NCBI GenBank assembly: GCA_910587465.1
Contig: CAJUMS010000086.1
Span: forward strand, 1-11,165
Direction: 5' to 3'
DNA length: 11,165 bases
Source of the DNA: an uncultured Oscillospiraceae bacterium
Lineage (GTDB): Bacteria > Bacillota > Clostridia > Oscillospirales > Ruminococcaceae
The notes beneath the pieces were generated by a model. It did not search any database and was not told the origin of the DNA. It was given only the letters and a program-made list of their open reading frames with translations. This document shows positions 6,960 to 11,165 of the stretch, one piece after another. Numbering within the stretch: position 1 is the first letter of the stretch; every line of letters begins with the position of its first letter. Position numbers and translations under genes: made by a program.

Positions 6960-7727
6960 CTATTTCAGGATAATTATTTTTGTACAGTGTCTTTGCTCGG
7001 GATAGCTGTAAAGAACGTAGTCGCTGCGAACTAACACGGGATCGTCTGGCTTCATATCGTCCGCTGTCGCGGGAGAGCCGTCCTCAAATACTATCTCCGC
7101 GTCGCTGGTCATAAGGTAACAGCCGGTTATATACGGGTTTTCTGAGCCCGCCAGATAAGTGATAAAACGCCCGTTCCCCGCAAGCAGTCCGTAAAACGTT
7201 CCCTCCGGGGCTTCGCCGTCATATTTCAGCGGAAGCGCGCGCTCGTAAAGCTCCGTGCCCGAATACGGGCACAGCTCGTCCTTGCTCTCAAAATAAAGCT
7301 GAATTATCCTGTCGTCCTCGGTGACGTACTGACGGTACTTAAACTGACCGAACGCCTGCGTTTTTCCTAATTTTTCCAGAATTTCCCCGTAGGAGGTATT
7401 CGCCGCGATATCCGCAAGCTCCTCCTCCGTCACCATGACAGTATCATGACCCAGCAGCTCCTCGGTCTCGGACGGGTCGATCTCTGAGGAGGTGTTCTGC
7501 GGCGGAATATATTCCACATACCCCTCGTCGGGGTGATCGATCTGTACTCCCCCGTTTGAAAATACAATCGAGCTTACGCCGCCCGTGCTGCTTCCGCCGT
7601 CCGCAGCCCCACCCTGCGCCGCGTTCTGCGGTTCGTCACGATACTCCGCGTTTGCGGTCGAGCAGCCCGACACAAGCACAGCCGCCGCGATAAAAGCAAT
7701 AATTACAGCAGATATTTTGTTAAACAT
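6960..7727 (-). CDS. Secreted lipoprotein of unknown function with possible BamE-like and DUF3221-like parts
   Basis: This 255-residue exported lipoprotein has a hydrophobic signal ending in the lipobox VSGC, giving a lipidated Cys22 at the membrane surface. Residues 23-100 are a Gly/Ser/Ala/acidic linker. The segment from about 110 (TSYGEILEKLGKTQAFGQ, then a hydrophobic QLYFES strand) resembles the strand-helix motif of small BamE-type lipoprotein domains. The end (DDMKPDDPVLVRSDYVLYSYPEQ) resembles the short beta-barrel of DUF3221-type clostridial lipoproteins, in which a DL-x-x-GD-x-V motif is followed by YP. Both matches are by eye. ATG is preceded by AGGAAAGGA (around 7734-7742 on the minus strand). 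It appears to be a single gene with a near-consensus promoter, divergent from the TIGR04086/ylbJ pair. Confidence 0.8.
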   Translation of the reverse strand: MFNKISAVIIAFIAAAVLVSGCSTANAEYRDEPQNAAQGGAADGGSSTGGVSSIVFSNGGVQIDHPDEGYVEYIPPQNTSSEIDPSETEELLGHDTVMVTEEELADIAANTSYGEILEKLGKTQAFGQFKYRQYVTEDDRIIQLYFESKDELCPYSGTELYERALPLKYDGEAPEGTFYGLLAGNGRFITYLAGSENPYITGCYLMTSDAEIVFEDGSPATADDMKPDDPVLVRSDYVLYSYPEQRHCTKIIILK

Positions 7728-7771
7728 AAAATCAGTCCTTTCCTGAATATGAACGCAATACCTCTACATAC

Positions 7772-7800
7772 ATTATACCACTTCCGCCGCCGTAAGTCAA
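7772..7800 (-). promoter_or_regulatory. Near-consensus sigma-A promoter of the lipoprotein gene
   Basis: On the minus strand TTGACT (7795-7800) and a perfect TATAAT (7772-7777) are separated by 17 bp. The predicted start near 7765 gives a leader of about 38 nt. A small inverted repeat, TTACA-AAAC-TGTAA (7806-7819), lies just upstream of the -35 box. Confidence 0.88.
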
Positions 7801-7878
7801 CAAAGGTTACAAAACTGTAATAATTGCGCCGCTTCTAACCCGTCCAACCGCGGCATAGAATAGTTCGGGGGCGATGCA

Positions 7879-8262
7879 ATGCGTAAACGTAAACGGAATT
7901 CACGGCTGCTGCCGTATGCGGCGGGGCTGATAGTCGGATATATCGCGGCGCTGTTAGTGAGTATGCTTGCGGCGGCGCTGCTGTCGCTGACCGACGCGGC
8001 GGTGCAGACGGCGGGCGCGGCGGCGGTGCTCGCGATGTCGATAGGCAGCTTTCTCTGCGGACAGACTGCGGGTATAATCAAACACCGCGATGGACTGAAA
8101 ACGGGAGCGCTGTGCGGAATTGCGTTCGCACTGCCGCTGATGATATTATCGGCGGTCTTCGGCGGAGGGTGGAGCGCAATGTTTTTCGTCAAGCTGCTGC
8201 TCTGCGTGTCGTTCGCGGCGGTCGGTGGCGTGGCGGGAGTAAACCGCGAGGAAAAGCCGTAA
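7879..8262 (+). CDS. TIGR04086 (DUF3792) family small membrane protein
   Basis: This 127-residue integral membrane protein starts with a basic tail (MRKRKRN) and has four predicted helices at about 12-36, 41-64, 74-96 and 98-120, with a Gly-rich pair GIIKHRDGLKTGAL (65-78) in the middle loop and a charged end (NREEKP). Size, four-helix layout and the central KxxxGxxxGA pattern fit the TIGR04086/YrzE group, common in spore-forming Firmicutes and of unknown function. The ribosome site is poor (GGGGG at 7867-7871, 7 nt before ATG). A second ATG at 7874 is out of frame. I found only a weak promoter-like TAGAAT near 7855. The stop lies 20 bp before the ylbJ-like start, so the two are probably one operon. 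Confidence 0.75.
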   Translation: MRKRKRNSRLLPYAAGLIVGYIAALLVSMLAAALLSLTDAAVQTAGAAAVLAMSIGSFLCGQTAGIIKHRDGLKTGALCGIAFALPLMILSAVFGGGWSAMFFVKLLLCVSFAAVGGVAGVNREEKP

Positions 8263-8282
8263 TAAAAACGAAAGAGGAAATT

Positions 8283-9335
8283 ATGAAGTATATTTTGTCG
8301 ATAATCGCGGTATTTGCCGCCGTTTTTCTGATAGCCGAGCCTAAGCTCGCGGCGGGAGCGGTCGGCGCGGCGGTCACGGACTGCTTGGAGGTTATTGTGC
8401 CGTCGCTGTTCGCATTTTCGGTATTGGCAGCGTATCTGCAAAGGAGCGGATTGTACCGCACGGCGCTGCGTCCGCTTACGTTTCCGCTGTCGAAATTACT
8501 GCGTATCGACGAGGAACTTTGCGCGGTGTTCGTGCTGGCGAATATCGGCGGCTATCCCGTCGGGGCGAGCCTGCTCGCGGAGCTTGTGCGGCGCGGTGAG
8601 TTATCCGAGAAAAACGCCGCGAGAATGCTGTGCTGCTGCTTCGGTAGCGGTCCGTCGTTTATCGTCGGCATTGTCGGAAAGCGCGTTTTCGGCAGCGCCG
8701 CGGCGGGGCTAATGCTGTTCGCGGTATGCTTTTTATCGTCGCTGGCTATGGCGTTTATCGTGAGATCGGGCGGAGATATCGAGCTAAAACGCTCCGAAAC
8801 GCGGTACGATCTGTCGTCAGGCGCGTTTATTTCTTCGGTAATGATAGGCGCAAGGGTGATGTTCACGGTATGCGCGATGATCGTCGGATTCTCCGTGATC
8901 TCGGCTATGCTCGGCTATATCGGTGTGAACTCGCTGTTCGAGCGGTTTTTCGGGCTGCTCGGCGCGGGTGAGAATTCGTGTGAGATATTTGCGGCAATGC
9001 TTGAGGTCACGAGGATAAAGTCCATGTCTCCGACAAGCGGCGCTCTGCCCGTCTGCGCGGCGCTGCTCAGCTTCGGGGGAATATGCGTGATAATGCAGGT
9101 GGCGGCGCTGTCGGGGAAAATACCGCTGAAACGGTTTATACTGTCGAGGATAACCGCGTCGTCAATAAGCGCTTTCGCGGCGATACCGCTGTCGAAAATA
9201 CTGCCGCCCGTTGACGTGCAGGCGCTTGCCCCAAACACCTCCGCAGAGCCGTTCACAAAAAATGCGGCGCTATCGGTATGCGTACTGATAATGTGCGGTA
9301 TCCTGCTGCTTGAGGTCAGGCGCGACAAGGGTTGA
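8283..9335 (+). CDS. ylbJ: YlbJ-like sporulation integral membrane protein (nucleoside-recognition/Gate domain)
   Basis: This 350-residue polytopic membrane protein has about eight hydrophobic helices. It carries the Gate-domain signature NIGGYPVGA (87-95), followed after an amphipathic stretch by FGSGPSFIVG (120-129), and later a helix containing LEVTRIKSM, in the order found in YlbJ. In Bacillus subtilis ylbJ is expressed in the mother cell and needed for normal spores; the transported molecule is not established. At 350 residues it is somewhat shorter than the Bacillus protein. I chose ATG 8283 because AGAGG (8273-8277) lies 5 nt before it; the open frame reaches upstream into the preceding gene but that part is its shadow. 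The TGA stop lies inside the -35 box of the next promoter. A generic Gate-domain transporter is the alternative. Confidence 0.75.
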   Translation: MKYILSIIAVFAAVFLIAEPKLAAGAVGAAVTDCLEVIVPSLFAFSVLAAYLQRSGLYRTALRPLTFPLSKLLRIDEELCAVFVLANIGGYPVGASLLAELVRRGELSEKNAARMLCCCFGSGPSFIVGIVGKRVFGSAAAGLMLFAVCFLSSLAMAFIVRSGGDIELKRSETRYDLSSGAFISSVMIGARVMFTVCAMIVGFSVISAMLGYIGVNSLFERFFGLLGAGENSCEIFAAMLEVTRIKSMSPTSGALPVCAALLSFGGICVIMQVAALSGKIPLKRFILSRITASSISAFAAIPLSKILPPVDVQALAPNTSAEPFTKNAALSVCVLIMCGILLLEVRRDKG

Positions 9336-9360
9336 CAAGACTATGATAATGTGGTATAAT
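9332..9360 (+). promoter_or_regulatory. Perfect-consensus sigma-A promoter with extended -10, for the RNHCP gene
   Basis: TTGACA (9332-9337), a 17-bp spacer and TATAAT (9355-9360) all match consensus, and TGG directly before the -10 box (9352-9354) makes it an extended -10 as well. The ylbJ stop codon (9333-9335) lies within the -35 hexamer. Transcription should start near 9367. Confidence 0.95.
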
Positions 9361-9404
9361 AGCATCGGCGGCAATGCCGTTAATAATTAATTTAAGGAGA
9401 AAAA

Positions 9405-9416
9405 ATGCATGTATAA
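9405..9416 (+). other. Three-codon micro-ORF with good ribosome site in the leader
   Basis: AAGGAG (9394-9399) lies 5 nt before ATG 9405, which opens a Met-His-Val-stop frame followed by more stops. A ribosome could bind here and terminate at once. It may be a standby site or have arisen by chance. Confidence 0.25.
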
Positions 9417-9436
9417 TAATTATGATAAGGAGACCG

Positions 9437-9499
9437 TTGCGTAAACCCGGAGGTTTGCGGAACTGTCCCACTCCTCCGGAAAGGCAATTTCACTTTTAG
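9437..9499 (+). CDS. Possible 20-residue leader peptide ending in the RNHCP Shine-Dalgarno
   Basis: AAGGAG (9427-9432) lies 4 nt before TTG 9437, opening a frame of 20 codons rich in Arg and Pro, ending FHF-stop. An in-frame ATG at 9422 would add five residues but has no ribosome site of its own. The TAG stop (9497-9499) overlaps the Shine-Dalgarno AGGAGG of the RNHCP gene. A ribosome translating this frame would melt the CCGGAGG/CCTCCGG hairpin and finish at the ribosome site of the next gene, the arrangement of leader-peptide control. Non-ATG start and short length make this tentative. Confidence 0.25.
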   Translation: MRKPGGLRNCPTPPERQFHF

Positions 9500-9510
9500 G
9501 AGGATACCCT

Positions 9511-9936
9511 ATGAACAGGGAAAACAAAAAGAAATCGTTTGAAAAGGACTACTATAAAACACACCCGTGCACCGAACCGTTTACCTGCAAGGTATGCGGA
9601 CGGCTCGTAACTCCGGGCGGTGCGGGGAGCGAACACCGCAACCACTGTCCGAACTGTCTGTCGAGCCGGCATCTCGACAACGAGGTCGGAGACCGATCCG
9701 CGGACTGCAGAGGAGTAATGGAGCCTATCGCGGTGTGGGTGAGGAAAAACGGCGAATGGGCGGTCATTCACCGCTGTAAGATATGCGGTGCGCTTTCGTC
9801 AAACCGTATCGCGGCGGACGATAACCCAATGAAGCTCATTTCGCTGGCAATGAAGCCGATAGCACTGCCGCCGTTCCCGTTAGAGCGTATTGAAGAGATG
9901 ACGCGCCTTATGGGCGGTGACGGTGAAATCTGCTGA
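9511..9936 (+). CDS. RNHCP-domain zinc-ribbon protein
   Basis: This 141-residue cytoplasmic protein bears the RNHCP signature: CKVCG (26-30), then EHRNHCPNCL (41-50) and RxH. Two CxxC pairs (Cys26/29, Cys46/49) should bind one zinc as a ribbon. A further CxxC pair follows at HRCKICG (87-93), with Cys20 and Cys66 also available, so a second metal site is possible. The N-terminus is very basic and the C-terminus (from about 107) is hydrophobic and Pro-rich, without a membrane helix. RNHCP proteins are widespread in bacteria and have no established function; nucleic-acid or ribosome binding is a guess from the fold and charge. ATG 9511 has AGGAGG (9498-9503) 7 nt upstream. It is a single gene with its own strong promoter, structured leader and terminator. 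Confidence 0.85.
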   Translation: MNRENKKKSFEKDYYKTHPCTEPFTCKVCGRLVTPGGAGSEHRNHCPNCLSSRHLDNEVGDRSADCRGVMEPIAVWVRKNGEWAVIHRCKICGALSSNRIAADDNPMKLISLAMKPIALPPFPLERIEEMTRLMGGDGEIC

Positions 9937-9947
9937 ATATTCAAACA

Positions 9948-9979
9948 GGGCTGCGCGATTAATTCACGCAGTCTTTTTT
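9948..9979 (+). terminator. Intrinsic terminator after the RNHCP gene
   Basis: CTGCG (9951-9955) pairs with CGCAG (9967-9971); G-T and G-C pairs extend the base to 9948/9974, and the stem runs into TCTTTTTT (9972-9979). It lies 12 bp after the stop codon. Confidence 0.8.
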
Positions 9980-10100
9980 GTGCAATATGCTGTATTTCTT
10001 TGTTAATTATATACAAATTATTCGATTTAAGCTAAAGAAAGCAATCAGTCATGCCGATATATATTTAATAAGATACTATAATTACATGGAGGTGATTTGT

Positions 10101-11102
10101 GTGGAACTTTCCACTGTAGGGTCAATTACAACTTACGTTAAATCAATAAAAACCGCGGAGAGCGTACGGAGCGGAATCGAAACGGGATTTTCCAGCAGCC
10201 GCTCCGCAAAGGATACCGCCGACTTCTCATCTGAGGCTCGCGCCGCGGCGAGGAGCTCACGCGCGACCTCCGAGGAGATTGCCGAAAAGATGAACGATAT
10301 CAAGGAGACCGCTGAAAAACAGAACGCGGAAAACGCCGTCAAAGCCTCCTCCGCAAAGCCCGACGAAAAGTCCGAGGAGAAAACCATCGCCGAAATGGTC
10401 AAGGAGCAAATGGAAAAGCTCGACAGCCTGTTCGCCCAAAAGGAATACGACAAGGCAAACGACACCAGATTAAGCAGTATTAAGGCGAAGATGCGCACCG
10501 GATACGGTCTTACTCCGAGCGAGCAGCAATACCTCGCCGCAAAGGATCCCGACGCGTATTCGAGCTTTCAGAGGACCGAGACCGCGAAAAAGATGTACCG
10601 CTGCTCGCTGAACGCTTGCCGCACAAAGGACGAGGTGAACGCAATGCGTTTGTCAAACGCGCTTTCGGCGCTGTCAGCCTATAAAAAGTCAATACGCAAC
10701 GGCGGAGACGGCGCGGACGTTGCGGGACTGAATGCCGCTCTTGACCGCGAGATACGCAACTTTACGGGCACGTCGAATTACAGGCGGCTGCCTACCGTTG
10801 CGGAATGCAACAAGTTTGACCGTGACCTTGCAAAGGCGAAAAAGAACGAACGCGAAAAAAAGCTTGCCGAAAAGCGCAAGCAGGAGGCTAAGAGAAAACG
10901 CACTCTCGTTGCAAAAAAGCTTGCCGCCAAACGCGCGGCGAAGTATAAAAAAACGCCCGGAGACGGAAAGCAGACGGTTGCGCAGGTACTTTCCTCACCT
11001 GCCGCAAAAAAAGTCCTTGCGTCACGCTCCAAAAGCAATTACTGCGGGTGCGCTTATATTGGCAGCTATAACGGCACAACCAAGCTGTATTCAAAGGTTT
11101 AA
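10101..11102 (+). CDS. Lys/Ala-rich cytoplasmic protein of unknown function
   Basis: The 333-residue product has no signal peptide or membrane helix. Visible parts are a Ser/Ala-rich N-terminus (1-60); acidic-basic helical segments likely to form coiled coil (about 60-130); a segment near 131-156 with GLTPSEQQYLAAKDPDAY, of the kind seen in other uncharacterised clostridial proteins; a middle helical part; a very basic helix-forming stretch at 238-291 (repeats of KxxAEKRKQEAKRKR type); and a C-terminal tail with CGC. I recognise no family. I chose GTG 10101 because GGAGG (10088-10092) lies 8 nt before it; ATG 10086 is in frame but overlaps that ribosome site. No convincing promoter is visible at 9980-10085 (TATAAT at 10077 is too close to the start), and no terminator occurs in the 63 bases after the stop. 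The basic region suggests binding to nucleic acid or an acidic polymer. Confidence 0.75.
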   Translation: MELSTVGSITTYVKSIKTAESVRSGIETGFSSSRSAKDTADFSSEARAAARSSRATSEEIAEKMNDIKETAEKQNAENAVKASSAKPDEKSEEKTIAEMVKEQMEKLDSLFAQKEYDKANDTRLSSIKAKMRTGYGLTPSEQQYLAAKDPDAYSSFQRTETAKKMYRCSLNACRTKDEVNAMRLSNALSALSAYKKSIRNGGDGADVAGLNAALDREIRNFTGTSNYRRLPTVAECNKFDRDLAKAKKNEREKKLAEKRKQEAKRKRTLVAKKLAAKRAAKYKKTPGDGKQTVAQVLSSPAAKKVLASRSKSNYCGCAYIGSYNGTTKLYSKV

Positions 11103-11165
11103 TAATTTATTTTAAGACCTGCAAATAAAAGTCAAGGGGTAAAGTGAAGATTTCATCTAATTTTC

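Larger units (their letters stand above)
9361..9510 (+). promoter_or_regulatory. Structured 5' leader of the RNHCP gene; candidate translational switch
   Basis: About 145 nt lie between the promoter and the RNHCP start. A small hairpin, CGGC (9366-9369)/GCCG (9376-9379), marks the 5' end. A main hairpin pairs GTTGC (9436-9440) with GCAAT (9484-9488) and inside it CCGGAGG (9447-9453) with CCTCCGG (9473-9479), around a 19-nt loop that contains a GGA/TCC mini-stem. The same TCCTCC (9472-9477) can instead pair with GGAGGA (9499-9504), which is the Shine-Dalgarno of the RNHCP gene. The two pairings exclude each other. There is no U-tract right after the hairpin, so control of translation is more likely than termination. 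I recognise no known riboswitch, T-box or protein-leader consensus. Confidence 0.6.

Noticed and set aside
8112..8282. N-terminal extension of the ylbJ frame
   Set aside because: It lies within the TIGR04086 gene in another frame; ATG 8283 has a ribosome site and begins the first membrane helix.
9473..9497. Intrinsic terminator (attenuator) in the RNHCP leader
   Set aside because: The GC stem is separated by about 14 nt from a run of only four T, which is not a proper terminator.
9430..9500. Known riboswitch, T-box, SRP RNA or tRNA in the RNHCP leader
   Set aside because: Conserved cores (for example the T-box GGTGG or SRP GGAAG/AGCA loops) are not present and no cloverleaf forms.
10077..10082. 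TATAAT as the -10 box of the 10101-11102 gene
   Set aside because: Transcription would start at or inside the ribosome site, and no matching -35 box is present.
1..11165. Mobile elements, CRISPR arrays, defence genes or prophage
   Set aside because: No transposase, integrase, repeat array or phage-like gene was found; the region looks like ordinary chromosome.

Overview
The window looks like chromosomal DNA from an anaerobic, fibre-degrading, Gram-positive Clostridia bacterium, most like Ruminococcus and its relatives (Oscillospiraceae). The evidence is a GH5 glycanase, a one-chain pyruvate:ferredoxin oxidoreductase, Gram-positive lipoproteins, an ECF sigma factor/membrane partner pair, a YlbJ-type sporulation membrane protein, strong AGGAGG ribosome sites and textbook sigma-A promoters. 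No mobile element, CRISPR array, rRNA or tRNA was seen. The species is not identified.

Layout, left to right. (1) 2-535 (+) is the 3' end of a GH5 endoglucanase-type gene. It converges on a lipoprotein gene of unknown function (574-1551, -), and the two share a hairpin terminator. (2) A 142-bp divergent region carries a sigma-A-like promoter, a perfect 8-bp inverted repeat and a possible ECF-type promoter. It precedes a two-gene unit: an ECF sigma factor starting at TTG 1694, overlapped by ATGA with a single-pass membrane protein that is probably its anti-sigma or sensor partner. (3) Two terminators in tandem (3038-3111) separate this unit from the convergent nifJ gene (3129-6707, -), which encodes complete pyruvate:ferredoxin oxidoreductase. 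nifJ has its own promoter and an 8-bp inverted repeat at the transcript start. (4) A second lipoprotein gene (6960-7727, -) has a near-consensus promoter. (5) Divergent from it are two membrane-protein genes, a TIGR04086/DUF3792 protein and a YlbJ-like Gate-domain protein, 20 bp apart and probably one operon. (6) A perfect, extended -10 sigma-A promoter overlaps the ylbJ stop codon and drives a roughly 145-nt structured leader followed by an RNHCP-domain zinc-ribbon protein (9511-9936) and a terminator. (7) The last gene (10101-11102, +) encodes a Lys/Ala-rich, non-secreted protein of unknown function. The final 63 bases (11103-11165) show no recognisable feature.

The most notable element is the leader of the RNHCP gene. 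A GGAGG segment and the gene's own Shine-Dalgarno can each pair with the same CCTCC segment, and short reading frames with their own ribosome sites lie in or before the switch. This is the layout of a translational control element, and I do not recognise it as a known riboswitch class. Most other genes appear to be separate transcription units, each with its own promoter or terminator; functional links are clear only for the sigma/membrane pair and likely for the TIGR04086/ylbJ pair.
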